Below, piece after piece: positions 17,096-29,674 of a stretch of 64,000 bases of DNA. This DNA is from Rhodopseudomonas pseudopalustris (GTDB lineage: Bacteria > Pseudomonadota > Alphaproteobacteria > Rhizobiales > Xanthobacteraceae). How positions within the stretch are numbered: position 1 is the stretch's first letter; every line of letters starts with the position of its first letter. The translations under genes and the position numbers were made by a program. The stretch spans positions 1 through 64,000 of the forward strand of contig NZ_FODT01000002.1 in NCBI RefSeq assembly GCF_900110435.1. Reading direction: 5' to 3'. The notes beneath the pieces are model-generated. The model worked only from the letters and a program-made list of their open reading frames with translations. It was not told the origin of the DNA and ran no database searches.

Positions 17096-18442
17096 ATGAA
17101 CGTCAACGCCGCGCCTGAGATCGTCGGCCGTGCTTCGCAGGGCGTCACGCCGGGCTACATGTCCGGATTCGGCAATTCGTTCGAGACCGAGGCGCTGCCC
17201 GGCGCGTTGCCGGTCGGCCGCAATTCGCCGCAGCGTGCGGCCTATGGGCTCTATGCCGAGCAACTGTCCGGCTCGCCCTTCACCGCGCCGCGCGGCGCCA
17301 ATGAGCGCTCGTGGCTGTATCGCATCCGACCGTCGGTGAAGCATTCCGGCCGGTTCGCGAAAGCCGATATGGGGTTGTGGCGCTCGGCGCCCTGCCTCGA
17401 ACACGACATGCCGATCGCCCAGCTCCGGTGGGATGCGCCGCCGATGCCGACCGAGGAGGTGACCTTCGTGCAGGGCGTGCGGACGATGACCACGGCCGGC
17501 GATGTGAGTACCCAAGCCGGCATGGCCGCGCATATTTACCTGATCAGCCGGTCGATGGTCGATCAGCATTTCTACAATGCCGATGGCGAGCTGATGTTCG
17601 TTCCGCAGCAAGGTCGATTGCGGCTCGTCACCGAATTCGGCGTGATCGCGATCGAGCCGGCCGAGATCGCTGTGATCCCGCGCGGCGTCAAGTTCCGCGT
17701 CGAGCTGGTCGATGGTCCGGCGCGCGGTTATCTCTGCGAGAATTACGGCGGTGCGTTCACCCTGCCGGAGCGCGGCCCGATCGGCGCCAATTGCCTCGCC
17801 AATTCGCGCGATTTCCTGACGCCGGTCGCGTCCTACGAAGACAAGGACACGCCGACCGAGCTGTTCGTCAAATGGGGCGGGGCGCTGTGGCGGACGACGT
17901 TACCGCATTCGCCGATCGACGTGGTCGCCTGGCACGGCAACTACGCGCCGTACAAATACGATCTGCGAACGTTCTCGCCGGTCGGCGCGATCGGCTTCGA
18001 CCATCCCGATCCGTCGATCTTCACCGTGCTGACCTCGCCGTCGGAGACCGCGGGCACGGCGAATATCGACTTCGTGATCTTTCCCGAGCGCTGGATGGTG
18101 GCTGAAAACACCTTTCGCCCTCCCTGGTATCACATGAACATCATGTCGGAGTTCATGGGGCTGATCTACGGCGTCTATGACGCCAAGCCGCAGGGCTTCG
18201 CTCCGGGCGGCGCGAGCCTGCACAACATGATGCTGCCGCACGGGCCGGACCGCGAGGCATTCGATCATGCGTCGAACGGTGAGCTGAAGCCGGTCAAGCT
18301 CACCGGCACGATGGCCTTCATGCTGGAGACCCGCTATCCGCAGCGCGTCACCGAATACGCGGCGACCGCCGACACCTTGCAGGATGACTACGCCGATTGC
18401 TGGCGCGGCCTCGAGAAGCGCTTCGATCCGAGCCGGCCATGA
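17096..18442 (+). CDS. hmgA: Homogentisate 1,2-dioxygenase
   Basis: A 448-residue Fe(II) dioxygenase that opens the ring of homogentisate to give 4-maleylacetoacetate. The N-terminal signature [20 protein letters not shown] and the cupin core ([20 protein letters not shown]) are typical. The iron-ligand region reads [20 protein letters not shown], with His and Glu ligands, and [14 protein letters not shown] supplies the third His. The length equals the family norm (about 440). The ATG at 17096 follows GAGGGAGG; it overlaps the next gene by four bases, so translation is coupled. Confidence 0.97.
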   Translation: MNVNAAPEIVGRASQGVTPGYMSGFGNSFETEALPGALPVGRNSPQRAAYGLYAEQLSGSPFTAPRGANERSWLYRIRPSVKHSGRFAKADMGLWRSAPCLEHDMPIAQLRWDAPPMPTEEVTFVQGVRTMTTAGDVSTQAGMAAHIYLISRSMVDQHFYNADGELMFVPQQGRLRLVTEFGVIAIEPAEIAVIPRGVKFRVELVDGPARGYLCENYGGAFTLPERGPIGANCLANSRDFLTPVASYEDKDTPTELFVKWGGALWRTTLPHSPIDVVAWHGNYAPYKYDLRTFSPVGAIGFDHPDPSIFTVLTSPSETAGTANIDFVIFPERWMVAENTFRPPWYHMNIMSEFMGLIYGVYDAKPQGFAPGGASLHNMMLPHGPDREAFDHASNGELKPVKLTGTMAFMLETRYPQRVTEYAATADTLQDDYADCWRGLEKRFDPSRP

Positions 18443-19095
18443 GCAAGGCCGCCGATCACGACGCCGCGGTGCTGTACGGTTACTTCCGCTCGTCCGCGGC
18501 CTATCGGGTGCGGATCGCGCTCAATCTGAAGGGCATCATCGTCGCGCAGCGATATGTGCATTTGCGCAACGGCGAACAGAACCTCGAAGCGTTTCGCTGG
18601 ATCAATCCGGCCGGGCTGGTGCCGTATTGGCGCGAGGGCGATTTCGGCCTCGCGCAGTCGCTGGCGATCATCGAATATCTCGACGAAGCCCATCCCGAAC
18701 CGCCGCTGCTGCCGAAAGACGCGAGGGCGCGCGCGATCGTCCGCGAGATCGCCTATGCGGTGTGCTGCGACATCCATCCAATCGGCAATCTGCGGGTGCT
18801 GAAACGGCTCACCGAACTCGGCGTGGACGAGATCGACCGTGCGCGCTGGTCGAAAGAGTGGATCGAGCAGGGCTTTGCGGCGATCGAGGCGCGGCTCGCA
18901 CAGACGCCGGGTCCGTTCGCCTATGGCGCGCAACCGACGCTCGCGGATCTCTGCATCGTGCCGCAGCTGTTCAACGCACGCCGCTTCGACGCCGACCTCG
19001 CGCCGTTCGAACGTATTCGCCAGATCGAGGCGGAGGCAATGAAGCTCGAGGCCTTCGTCGCCGCCGAGCCGGGCAGGCAGCCGGATGCCGAATAA
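18439..19095 (+). CDS. maiA: Maleylacetoacetate isomerase (zeta-class GST)
   Basis: A 218-residue glutathione transferase-fold enzyme that isomerises maleylacetoacetate to fumarylacetoacetate. The zeta-class active-site motif [15 protein letters not shown] sits at about residues 17-31, the glutathione contact region [10 protein letters not shown] near 55, and [11 protein letters not shown] near 75. The start ATG overlaps the hmgA stop (ATGA). It is the second step of the operon's ring-cleavage pathway. Confidence 0.95.
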   Translation: MSKAADHDAAVLYGYFRSSAAYRVRIALNLKGIIVAQRYVHLRNGEQNLEAFRWINPAGLVPYWREGDFGLAQSLAIIEYLDEAHPEPPLLPKDARARAIVREIAYAVCCDIHPIGNLRVLKRLTELGVDEIDRARWSKEWIEQGFAAIEARLAQTPGPFAYGAQPTLADLCIVPQLFNARRFDADLAPFERIRQIEAEAMKLEAFVAAEPGRQPDAE

Positions 19096-19156
19096 GTGCC
19101 GTCACGGCGCGATCTCGACTCGTTGCTGAACTAAGAAGTCATTCAGGACCCTCTTG

Positions 19157-20425
19157 ATGCATCCCAATGATCCGCGCTTGCGCTCCTTCATCGACGTCGA
19201 TCCGACCTCGGATTTCCCGATCCAGAATCTGCCCTATGGTGTGTTCTCGACGGCGAGCACGCCGACGCCGCGTGTCGGCGTCGCGATCGGCGAATACGTT
19301 CTCGATCTCGCCGCGTTGCAGGCCGCACGCCTGATCGATCTGCCGGATGGCGTGTTCGCGCAGCCCTCGATCAACGCTTTCATGGCGCTCGGGCCGCAGC
19401 AGTGGAGCAAGACGCGAGCGCGGATCAGCGAGTTGCTAAGGCACGACAACGCCGAGCTGCGGGACAACGCCGCGCTGCGGCAGCAGGCGTTAATCCCTCT
19501 GCGCGAAGCGAAGCTGCATTTGCCGCTGCGGGTCGAGGGCTTCACCGATTTCTATTCGTCGAAGGAGCACGCCACCAATGTCGGCACGATGTTCCGCGAC
19601 AAGACCAATCCGCTGCTGCCGAACTGGCTGCACATCCCGATCGGTTACAATGGCCGCGCTTCGACCGTAGTCGTCAGCGGCGCCAAGATTCATCGGCCGC
19701 GTGGACAGTTGAAGCCGCCCTCCGCCGAGCTGCCGAGCTTCGGCCCGTGCAAGCGGCTCGATTTCGAGCTGGAGATCGGCGTCGTCGTCGGGCAATCGTC
19801 GGCGATGGGCACGATGCTGACCGAGGCGCAGGCCGAGCAGATGATCTTCGGCTTCACGCTGCTCAACGACTGGAGCGCGCGTGATATCCAGCAATGGGAG
19901 TATGTCCCGCTCGGGCCGTTCCAGGCCAAGGCATTCGCGACCTCGATCAGCCCGTGGATCGTGACGCGCGAGGCGCTGGAGCCGTTTCGCGTGCACGGCC
20001 CCGAGCAGCAACCGACACCCTTGGACTATCTGCAGCAGAAGGGCGCCAACAATTACGATATCGCGCTGGAGGTCTGCCTGCGCACACCCGCGATGGCTAC
20101 GCCGGCGCGGATCAGCGCCACCAATTTCAAATACATGTACTGGTCTTCGGTGCAGCAACTGGTGCATCACGCCTCGAGCGGCTGCGCGATGAATATCGGC
20201 GATCTGCTCGGCTCCGGCACGGTCAGCGGCCCGGAGAAGGATCAACTCGGCAGTCTGCTGGAGTTGAGCTGGAACGGCGCGGAGCCGGTCCAGCTTCCGG
20301 ACGGCGAGCAGCGCGGCTTTCTCGAAGACGGCGACTCCCTGCTGATGCGCGGCTGGTGCCAAGGCGACGGCTATCGGATCGGCTTCGGCGAAGTCGAAGG
20401 GACGATTCAGCCGGCGGGCAATTAG
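19157..20425 (+). CDS. fahA: Fumarylacetoacetase
   Basis: A 422-residue hydrolase that splits fumarylacetoacetate to fumarate and acetoacetate, the last step of the pathway. It has the SH3-like N-terminal domain (about 20-115). The catalytic domain contains DFYSSKEHATNVGTMFRDK (catalytic His and Ca2+-binding Asp), ELEIGVVVG, LLNDWSARDIQQWEY and GDLLGSGTVSGPEK, and the length is usual for the family. The ATG at 19157 is preferred over the TTG one codon earlier. A strong terminator follows at once, ending the operon. Confidence 0.96.
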   Translation: MHPNDPRLRSFIDVDPTSDFPIQNLPYGVFSTASTPTPRVGVAIGEYVLDLAALQAARLIDLPDGVFAQPSINAFMALGPQQWSKTRARISELLRHDNAELRDNAALRQQALIPLREAKLHLPLRVEGFTDFYSSKEHATNVGTMFRDKTNPLLPNWLHIPIGYNGRASTVVVSGAKIHRPRGQLKPPSAELPSFGPCKRLDFELEIGVVVGQSSAMGTMLTEAQAEQMIFGFTLLNDWSARDIQQWEYVPLGPFQAKAFATSISPWIVTREALEPFRVHGPEQQPTPLDYLQQKGANNYDIALEVCLRTPAMATPARISATNFKYMYWSSVQQLVHHASSGCAMNIGDLLGSGTVSGPEKDQLGSLLELSWNGAEPVQLPDGEQRGFLEDGDSLLMRGWCQGDGYRIGFGEVEGTIQPAGN

Positions 20426-20468
20426 AGCTCCGGTTCTGATAGAATCAGAACCGGAGCTCTAACTTTTT
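20423..20468 (+). terminator. Strong terminator of the homogentisate operon
   Basis: An 18-bp perfect stem (TAGAGCTCCGGTTCTGAT with its complement) closes on the loop AGA, beginning within the fahA stop codon, and is followed by ACTTTTTG. It is among the most stable hairpins in the window. Confidence 0.92.
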
Positions 20469-20540
20469 GCTCTGACGCGTTTTCTTAACGCGAACCGGTT
20501 TCCACTTCGCTCGAAAACGCTCTAGCAAAATCTCCGCGGG

Positions 20541-20578
20541 TCATTCCGGGGCGCGAGCGAAGCTCGTGAACCCGGAAT
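20541..20578. repeat. Palindromic intergenic repeat, copy 2
   Basis: TCATTCCGGGGCGCGAGCGA followed by a right arm ending AACCCGGAAT. It is related to copy 1 at 16001-16040 and lies head-on to copy 3, with 21 bases between them. Confidence 0.75.
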
Positions 20579-20599
20579 CTCTCTTTGCGACAACCTCGG

Positions 20600-20639
20600 G
20601 ATTCCGGGTTCGCTCACTTCGTGAGCGCCCCGGAATGAC
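20600..20639. repeat. Palindromic intergenic repeat, copy 3
   Basis: ATTCCGGGTTCGCTCAC-TTC-GTGAGCGCCCCGGAATGAC; the central CGCTCAC/GTGAGCG arms are perfectly complementary. It shares TTCCGGGTTCGCTC with copy 1. The copy 2/copy 3 pair fills the space between the converging fahA and AMACR genes. Confidence 0.8.
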
Positions 20640-20667
20640 GGCCGCGTTGCGATCTGGCGCTGCGGCC

Positions 20668-21783
20668 TTATCGCCCGCTCCATTCCTTCGCGACGCCGGC
20701 GAGATCGGCTTCGATCGGCAGACGTGCCGAGGATGGCGTGCGCGAGAACCGCGGCGCGGGCGCGGGCTGGGTGTGGCCGCCTTGCTTGATGAACACCTCG
20801 CGCGCGACCATGTGCGGATGCTGCGTCGCTTCCGACATCGTCAGCACCGGTGCGAAGCAGACGTCGGTGCCTTCCATCAGCTTGCACCATTCGTCGCGCG
20901 TCTTGGTCTTGAACAAAGCGGTCAGCTTCTGTTTCAGCGCCGGCCAGTTCTTCGGGTCCATCTGGCCGTCATATTGCGGATCGGTCAGGCCTGCGAGTTC
21001 GCGGAGCAGTGCGTAGAACTGCGGCTCGATCGAGCCGATCGAGATGAAGTGACCGTCCGCGCATTCGTAGACGCCGTAGAAATGCGCGCCGCCGTCGAGC
21101 ATGTTGCTTTCGCGGCTCTCTTTCCAGCGGCCGGCTGCCACCATGTCGAAGAACATGGTGATCAGCGAGGCGGCGCCGTCGCACATCGCGGCGTCGACCA
21201 CCTGGCCCTTGCCGGACGTTTTCGCCTCGAGCAGCGCCGCGAGCAGGCCGACCACGAGGTACAGCGAACCGCCGCCGAAATCGCCGACCAGATTGAGTGG
21301 CGGCACCGGCCTCTCCGCCGGGCCGATCGCCGCGAGCGCGCCGGTGATCGAGATGTAGTTGATGTCGTGCCCGGCGGCCTGGGCGAGCGGGCCGCTCTGG
21401 CCCCAGCCGGTCATCCGGCCGTAAACGAGCCGCGGATTGCGGCCAAGCACGACGTCGGGACCAAGGCCGAGTCGTTCCATCACGCCCGGGCGATAGCCTT
21501 CGATCAGCGCATCGGCATTGTCGAGCAGCGTCAGCACGCCGGCGACCGAATCCTTGTCCTTGAGGTCGACCGTGACGATCTTGCGTCCGCGCGCAGCGGC
21601 GCCACGCGGCGTCTGTCCGGCGCGCACCAGCGTGATGACTTCGGCGCCCATGTCGGCCAGCAGCATCGAGCCGAACGGTCCGGGTCCGATGCCGGCGAAT
21701 TCGACGATGCGAATGCCGGACAGCGGTCCGCTGGGGCGGCTGGCGGTTTGCGGCTGGGCGGAAGCGGTCGTTGTGTCTTGCAC
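20668..21783 (-). CDS. Alpha-methylacyl-CoA racemase / CaiB-type CoA transferase family
   Basis: A 371-residue family III CoA-transferase-fold protein. The racemase-type catalytic pair is present: His139 in AAGHDINYISITGAL and Asp168 in LVGDFGGGSLYL, with the spacing seen in AMACR. DGAASLITMFFDMVAAGRWK and GGAHFYGVYECADGHFISIG further match AMACR rather than formyl-CoA transferases. It would epimerise the 2-methyl carbon of branched acyl-CoAs for beta-oxidation. It lies downstream of the molybdenum hydroxylase genes on the same strand, but a terminator-like hairpin separates them, so it may have its own promoter. Confidence 0.88.
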   Translation of the reverse strand: MQDTTTASAQPQTASRPSGPLSGIRIVEFAGIGPGPFGSMLLADMGAEVITLVRAGQTPRGAAARGRKIVTVDLKDKDSVAGVLTLLDNADALIEGYRPGVMERLGLGPDVVLGRNPRLVYGRMTGWGQSGPLAQAAGHDINYISITGALAAIGPAERPVPPLNLVGDFGGGSLYLVVGLLAALLEAKTSGKGQVVDAAMCDGAASLITMFFDMVAAGRWKESRESNMLDGGAHFYGVYECADGHFISIGSIEPQFYALLRELAGLTDPQYDGQMDPKNWPALKQKLTALFKTKTRDEWCKLMEGTDVCFAPVLTMSEATQHPHMVAREVFIKQGGHTQPAPAPRFSRTPSSARLPIEADLAGVAKEWSGR

Positions 21784-21921
21784 CTTGGGTGTCCATTTGT
21801 TGTTGTCCGCATCGTGCGGAGCGGTGGTCGTTGCCGGGAAATCACCACGGCGGCCCCGTGCAGAGCAAGCAGCATTTCAGCGCAGCGCTGCATGCGGCCA
21901 TGCTTCCGCGCCGCAGATAGC

Positions 21922-21950
21922 AAAACGGCGCGCAGAACGCGCGCCGTTTT
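21922..21950 (-). terminator. Terminator after the molybdenum hydroxylase operon
   Basis: AAAACGGCGCGC and GCGCGCCGTTTT form a perfect 12-bp stem around a five-base loop, 20 bases past the FAD-subunit stop. The flanking A and T tracts make it usable in both directions. Confidence 0.85.
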
Positions 21951-21970
21951 CCGTGAGGTGGAATGAACTC

Positions 21971-22771
21971 TCAGCCGGCGGCGTCGACGGCGCGCTGTGC
22001 CATCACCCGGATCAGGTTGGCGCGGTAATCCGAGGTGCCGTGTATGTCGGCCATCAGGCCTTCGTCGGAGACCTTGACGTTATCGAGCGCTGCGGCCGAC
22101 CAGTTCGCCTTCAGCGCATCCTCGATCACGCCGACCCGCATCACGCCGTTCTGCGACGCGCCGGTGGCGGCGACGCGGATCTCGCCGGATTTGTGCCGGG
22201 CGACGAACACGCCGGTGAGCGCGAAGCGCGACGCCGGGTTGCGCATCTTGGCGTAGCCGGCCTTGGCCGGGATCGGGAACGAGATCGCGGTGATGATCTC
22301 GTTGTCCTCGAGCGCGGTCACGAACAGGCCCTTGAAGAACTGATCCGCCGGGATCTCGCGCTTGTTGGTCTTCACCGTGGCGTTCAGCGCCAGCACCGCG
22401 GCGGGATAGTCCGCGGCCGGGTCGTTGGTCGCGACCGAGCCGCCGATGGTGCCGCGATAGCGCACCGCCGGATCGCCCAGCACCGAGGTGAGATGGGCGA
22501 TCGCGGGGATCGTCCGCTTCACATCGGCATTCCGGAGGATGTCGTAGTAAGTCGTCGCTCCCTTGATGGTCAGCGCGTCGCTGCTCGCTTCGATCCCGAT
22601 CAGCCCCGGGATGCGGGCGATGTCGATGACGTCGCTCGGCGCTGCGAGGCGCTGCTTCATCACCGGAAGCAGGGTATGGCCGCCGGCGAGATATTTGGCG
22701 TCGTCGCCTTTGCCGAACAGGGCAACGGCCTCTTCGACGGTCGAGGGCCGGTGATAATTGGTAGAATACAT
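21971..22771 (-). CDS. Molybdenum hydroxylase FAD-binding subunit (CoxM-like)
   Basis: A 266-residue medium subunit of the xanthine oxidase family. It has the FAD-binding motifs AKYLAGGHTLLPVMKQRLA (about residues 24-42) and GTIGGSVATNDPAADYPAAVL (about 105-125). Start at 22771 with AGGGGAGG upstream. It passes electrons from the iron-sulfur subunit to the acceptor and is the last gene of the S-L-M operon, 14 bases after the large subunit. Confidence 0.92.
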   Translation of the reverse strand: MYSTNYHRPSTVEEAVALFGKGDDAKYLAGGHTLLPVMKQRLAAPSDVIDIARIPGLIGIEASSDALTIKGATTYYDILRNADVKRTIPAIAHLTSVLGDPAVRYRGTIGGSVATNDPAADYPAAVLALNATVKTNKREIPADQFFKGLFVTALEDNEIITAISFPIPAKAGYAKMRNPASRFALTGVFVARHKSGEIRVAATGASQNGVMRVGVIEDALKANWSAAALDNVKVSDEGLMADIHGTSDYRANLIRVMAQRAVDAAG

Positions 22772-22785
22772 CGTGTGTCCTCCCC

Positions 22786-25131
<2,346 letters not shown>

Positions 25132-25232
25132 TGGAATGTCTCCCTGTCCGACTGCATTGGCCGCGCGACGTTCGCGACGCGGGTCGCAGTCCTTGTTGGA
25201 TGTGAACGGTGACGAAAAGCGCGGGCGGCGGC

Positions 25233-25730
25233 CTATTCGGCGGCCTGCGCCACCTTCATGCGGGAGGCCGCGTCGAGCACTGACTTGACGATGTTATGAT
25301 AGCCGGTGCAGCGGCAGATATTGCCTTCGAGTTCCTGCCGGACGGTCTCCTCGTCGAGGTCGCCGCCAGTTGAAGAATGGTGGCGATTGACGATGTCGAT
25401 AGCCGACATGATCATGCCCGGCGTGCAGTAACCGCATTGCAGGCCGTGATTGTCGCGGAACGCGGCCTGCATCGGGTGCAGCTCGTCGCCTTTCGAAATG
25501 CCTTCGATGGTGGTGATGTTGGCGCCGTTGGCCTGGCCGACCAAAGTGGTGCAGGATTTCACCGCGCGGCCGTCGATATGCACAATGCAGGCGCCGCATT
25601 GGCTGGTGTCACAGCCGACATGGGTGCCGGTCAGGTTCAGATGATCGCGTAACAGATGGACGAGGAGGGTACGATCCTCGACCTCCGCCGTGACGGCTTT
25701 CCCGTTGACAGTCAGTGAGACTTTGGACAC
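25233..25730 (-). CDS. Molybdenum hydroxylase [2Fe-2S] subunit (CoxS-like)
   Basis: A 165-residue small subunit with two iron-sulfur clusters: the [19 protein letters not shown] set CDTSQCGAC ... C (about residues 40-60) and the second set CGYCTPG ... CRCTG (about 99-138). It is the first gene of the operon and is followed about 100 bases later by the large subunit. No maturation genes (CoxD/E/F type) lie in the window. Confidence 0.94.
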   Translation of the reverse strand: MSKVSLTVNGKAVTAEVEDRTLLVHLLRDHLNLTGTHVGCDTSQCGACIVHIDGRAVKSCTTLVGQANGANITTIEGISKGDELHPMQAAFRDNHGLQCGYCTPGMIMSAIDIVNRHHSSTGGDLDEETVRQELEGNICRCTGYHNIVKSVLDAASRMKVAQAAE

Positions 25731-26026
25731 GCGCAGTCCTCCCGGATGAATTTATAGTTGTTCCAATTAGAAGCACGGCCGTCGCAGTTTGCAACTGGGA
25801 TTTTTGTGACGCCTGTTGGGTGGCGACGGCGGACCCAAGACGGCGCGATGACAGTCCGCGCCGCACCCCACCACCATTCGGAGAAGTTCCCGGTTTACAG
25901 GCTCTTCAGCAATCCAGTGTACGCTCACTGCGCCCGGTTCTTTTACGGGGCGCGCAGGGGCGCGGAAGGCGGGGGCGACAGGTGGGTAATACAAAAGCTG
26001 ACGGACCGCGGCATTGGACCGCGGCG

Positions 26027-28027
26027 ATGCCGTCATTGCGTTTTCGCGGCAAGGTGACGCTCGGCTTCGCGGTGGTGCTGGGGATCACGGCGATCAGCAT
26101 GAGCCTCGCTTATGTGGGCTTCGAGCGGGTCTCCGAAGGTGTCGTCAGCTACCGCGACGGCGTCGGGCAATCCGATCTCGCCCGCAATATTGATCGGGCG
26201 CTGACATCCTATCAGGCCCTCGCGCGCTATTATGTGGTGACCGGCAAGGACGACGACGCCAAAGCGGCGGTTGCGGCGCAACAGGAACTCAAGGACGCGA
26301 TCGATCAGTCGCTGCTGGCGGCGACCAAGCCGGAGCGGCGCGAGCGGATTGTCCGGCTGGCCGGCGAGTTCGACGGCTTCGCCAAGCTGTTCGGCGAAGT
26401 TCAGGCGCTCAAGACCGAGAGCGCGATGCTGGTACAGAACCGGCTCGCCCGCGGCGGCAACAATCTGCGCTACAAGGTCGACGACCTCGCCAGCACGGCC
26501 GGTGAAAACGAACTCCCGGCCGTCGAACTGGGCGCCAAGCAGGTGGCCGGTCAGTTTCTCGCGGCGACGACGCAGGTCAGCACCTTCGTCATCAATTTCG
26601 ATCGCCGCGCCTCGGACAGCGCGCTGGCGCGGCTCAAATTCGTCGAGAACGGGCTGAAAGCGATTTCGACCGACAATGCAGACATCCTCACCCGGCTGAC
26701 GGAGCTGTCCGGCCTGCTTGATGACTACAGGCAGACGCTGATCAAGCTCGTCGACAACTCCAAAGCGATCGACGCCCGCGTCGCGCAGATGCTGGAGGCG
26801 GCCGAGGCGATCACCAGGAATTCGGCGGCGATGAAGGCCGATCTGCTGGCCGCTCAGCAAAGGCTGGAACGGGAGTCTGACGCCACCGTCGCCTCGACCA
26901 AGCGCCTCGTGGCGATGCTCGGCGTCGGCGGCTTCCTGCTCGGCGCCGTGCTGGCGCTCCTGCTCGGGCGCGGCATCTCGCGGCCGATGCAGACGATGTG
27001 CGGTGCGATGCGCAAGCTGGCGGATGGCGACTTCAACGTGGTTCTGCCCGGCCTCGGCCGCAAGGACGAGATCGGCGACATGGCCGCCGCGGTGGAGTCG
27101 TTCAAGGTCCAGGCCGCCCGCAAGGCCGAGCACGACGCCTCGGAGCGCGAGATCGAGGCGAGCGCCGGTCGCGAGGCGCGGCGCGCCGAACTGATCGGCT
27201 TCGCCAGCGAGTTCGAGGCCGCGGTCGGCGCGATCGTGTCGCACGTCTCCGACGCAGCCGAGCAGCTCGAGAAGGCTGCGGACACGCTGACCCGGACGGC
27301 CGAGACCACGCAAAGCCTGTCCAGTGAAGTCGCCGGCGCGTCGCAGCAGGCGTCATCCAACATGCAGTCGGTGGCGACGGCCACCGGACAGCTGTCGGCC
27401 TCGGTCGGCGAGATCGGCCGTCAGGTCGGCCAGTCCAGCCAGATCGCCGGCAGCGCGGTCGAACAGGCGAACGAGACCGACGGCCGGATCGGCAAGCTGA
27501 CCCAGGCGGCGCAACAGATCGGCGACGTGATCCGGCTGATCACCGCGATCGCCGAGCAGACCAATCTGCTGGCGCTCAATGCCACGATCGAAGCGGCGCG
27601 TGCCGGCGAGGCTGGCCGCGGCTTCGCGGTGGTCGCCGCCGAAGTGAAATCGCTGGCGAGCCAGACGGCGAAGGCGACCGACGAAATCTCGTCGCAGGTG
27701 GCCGAGATGCAGCAGGCGACCCAGGACTCGGTGGCGTCGATCAAGAGGATCGGCGACACCATCACCGAGATTTCGACGATCTCCGCCTCGATCGCCAGCG
27801 CCGTGTCGCAGCAGGGCGCGGCGACGCGCGAAATCGCCGACAGCGTGCAGAGCGTCGCGCGCGGCACCCAGCAGATGGCGAGCAACATCACCGCGGTCAA
27901 TCGCGGCGCCTCCGACACCGGCGCTGCCTCCGCCGAGGTGCTGCACTCGGCGCGCAGCCTGTCGTCGGAGAGCGCGCGGCTGCGCACCGAGCTCGATCGC
28001 TTCATGGCGAACATCCGCGCGGCCTGA
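26027..28027 (+). CDS. Methyl-accepting chemotaxis protein
   Basis: A 666-residue transmembrane chemoreceptor. Starting at the ATG at 26027 gives membrane segment 1 ([23 protein letters not shown]) at the N-terminus. A helical periplasmic sensor domain of about 250 residues follows, then membrane segment 2 ([20 protein letters not shown]) near 305. After that come a HAMP domain ([20 protein letters not shown]) and the signalling tip [20 protein letters not shown] at about 500-520, which contacts CheW/CheA. The open frame extends about 100 codons upstream, but that stretch lacks coding character. The ligand is unknown. It is divergent from the molybdenum hydroxylase operon. Confidence 0.92.
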   Translation: MPSLRFRGKVTLGFAVVLGITAISMSLAYVGFERVSEGVVSYRDGVGQSDLARNIDRALTSYQALARYYVVTGKDDDAKAAVAAQQELKDAIDQSLLAATKPERRERIVRLAGEFDGFAKLFGEVQALKTESAMLVQNRLARGGNNLRYKVDDLASTAGENELPAVELGAKQVAGQFLAATTQVSTFVINFDRRASDSALARLKFVENGLKAISTDNADILTRLTELSGLLDDYRQTLIKLVDNSKAIDARVAQMLEAAEAITRNSAAMKADLLAAQQRLERESDATVASTKRLVAMLGVGGFLLGAVLALLLGRGISRPMQTMCGAMRKLADGDFNVVLPGLGRKDEIGDMAAAVESFKVQAARKAEHDASEREIEASAGREARRAELIGFASEFEAAVGAIVSHVSDAAEQLEKAADTLTRTAETTQSLSSEVAGASQQASSNMQSVATATGQLSASVGEIGRQVGQSSQIAGSAVEQANETDGRIGKLTQAAQQIGDVIRLITAIAEQTNLLALNATIEAARAGEAGRGFAVVAAEVKSLASQTAKATDEISSQVAEMQQATQDSVASIKRIGDTITEISTISASIASAVSQQGAATREIADSVQSVARGTQQMASNITAVNRGASDTGAASAEVLHSARSLSSESARLRTELDRFMANIRAA

Positions 28028-28189
28028 TCAATCCCGCCGCCGCCGTTCCGGCATCGTTCCCGGTCCTCGCACCCGAATCATCGGGAACCGATCCGGTCGA
28101 CCCTCGTTAGCTTGGCGACCGGTCTGCCTTCAGCGGCGGATCGCCACGTTCGGCGCTTGCGGCGTGGATCAAACGCCGGAGCGAGGTGA

Positions 28190-29674
28190 ATGGCCAGTCC
28201 GAACAGCGCCGTGATGAGAGAGCCGCCGCCGCAGGCTGTCAGTGGCCGTGTCATCGAAACCGATATTCCGGCGCGATTGGACGGCCTGCTGTGGAGCGGC
28301 TTCCACACCCGCGTGGTATTCGCGCTCGGCGTCACGTGGATCCTCGACGGCCTCGAAGTCACGCTGGCGGGTTCGCTGTCGGGCGCGCTGAAAGCCAGCC
28401 CGCAGCTTCAGTTCTCCAATCTCGACATCGGCTTCGCCACCAGCGCCTATCTGGCGGGCGCTGTGCTGGGCGCGATCGGGTTCGGCTGGCTGACCGACCG
28501 GATCGGCCGCAAGAAACTGTTCTTCATCACGCTTGCGCTGTATCTCACCGCCACCGCGGCGACCGCGCTGTCGTGGGATCTCTGGAGCTACGCGCTGTTT
28601 CGCTTTCTCACCGGGGCGGGGATTGGCGGCGAATACACGGCGATCAACTCGACGATCCAGGAACTGATGCCGGCGCGCTATCGCGGCTGGACCGATCTGG
28701 TGATCAACGGCAGCTTCTGGATCGGTGCGGCGATCGGCGCGATCAGCGCCATCGTGCTGCTCGATCCGGCGGTGATCGATCCCGAACTCGGCTGGCGTCT
28801 GGCGTATCTGATCGGAGCGTCGCTCGGACTGATCGTGTTCGCGATGCGGTTCTGGATTCCCGAAAGTCCGCGCTGGCTGATGATCCATGGCCGTCCGGAG
28901 GAAGCCGAAGCGATCGTCGCCGACATCGAGAAGACGGCGCGCGCAGCGCCGGAGGCCGAGCATCGCAACCCGTCGAAGATCAGGTTGCAGATGCGCAGCC
29001 ACACGCCGCTGCGTGAGGTCGCCCATACGCTGTTCACGACATACCGGCAGCGCTCGATCGTCGGGCTGACGTTGATGGCGGCGCAGGCGTTTTTCTACAA
29101 CGCGATCTTCTTCACCTACGCGTTGGTGCTGACCGATTTCTTCGGCATCCCGTCCGGCGACGTCGGCTGGTACATCCTGCCGTTCGCGGCCGGGAACTTC
29201 CTCGGACCGCTGCTGCTCGGCCGGCTGTTCGACACGCTCGGACGCCGCAAGATGATCGCCTTCACCTACGGCGCTTCTGGAATCCTGCTCGCCGTGTCCG
29301 GTTATCTGTTCTCGATCGGCGCCCTGAGCGCTCAGGGCCAGACCATCGCCTGGATGGTGATCTTCTTCTTCGCGTCGCCGGCGGCGAGTGCGGCCTATCT
29401 CACCGTCAGCGAGACCTTCCCGCTGGAGGTCCGCGCGTTGGCGATCGCATTGTTCTACGCATTCGGCACCGGAATCGGCGGCGTCGCCGGCCCGGCGCTG
29501 TTCGGGGCGCTGATCGACACCGGTTCCCGCACCAGCGTGTTTGCCGGCTATCTGCTCGGCGCGAGTCTGATGATGATCGCCGCTATGGTCGGTTGGCGTT
29601 ATGGTATTGCGGCTGAACGCCGGTCGCTTGAACACATTGCGCGGCCGCTGGCCGCCGTAGAGGAAAGCCGATGA
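28190..29674 (+). CDS. MFS transporter (sugar/metabolite:H+ symporter type)
   Basis: A 494-residue twelve-helix transporter. The loop 2-3 motif reads GWLTDRIGRKK, the helix 4-5 region GAGIGGEYTAINSTIQEL, then FWIPESPRWLMIHGRPEEA before the central loop; a second GRLFDTLGRRK motif marks the C-terminal half. This pattern is of the sugar/aromatic-acid-type MFS. It overlaps otsB by four bases (ATGA), so it is probably co-transcribed with the trehalose genes; whether it moves trehalose or an unrelated solute is not shown. Confidence 0.88.
   Translation: MASPNSAVMREPPPQAVSGRVIETDIPARLDGLLWSGFHTRVVFALGVTWILDGLEVTLAGSLSGALKASPQLQFSNLDIGFATSAYLAGAVLGAIGFGWLTDRIGRKKLFFITLALYLTATAATALSWDLWSYALFRFLTGAGIGGEYTAINSTIQELMPARYRGWTDLVINGSFWIGAAIGAISAIVLLDPAVIDPELGWRLAYLIGASLGLIVFAMRFWIPESPRWLMIHGRPEEAEAIVADIEKTARAAPEAEHRNPSKIRLQMRSHTPLREVAHTLFTTYRQRSIVGLTLMAAQAFFYNAIFFTYALVLTDFFGIPSGDVGWYILPFAAGNFLGPLLLGRLFDTLGRRKMIAFTYGASGILLAVSGYLFSIGALSAQGQTIAWMVIFFFASPAASAAYLTVSETFPLEVRALAIALFYAFGTGIGGVAGPALFGALIDTGSRTSVFAGYLLGASLMMIAAMVGWRYGIAAERRSLEHIARPLAAVEESR

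Noticed and set aside
25715-26026. About 100 extra N-terminal residues on the chemoreceptor
   Set aside because: The stretch has no coding character and overlaps the start of the divergent [2Fe-2S] subunit gene; ATG 26027 puts the membrane helix at the N-terminus.
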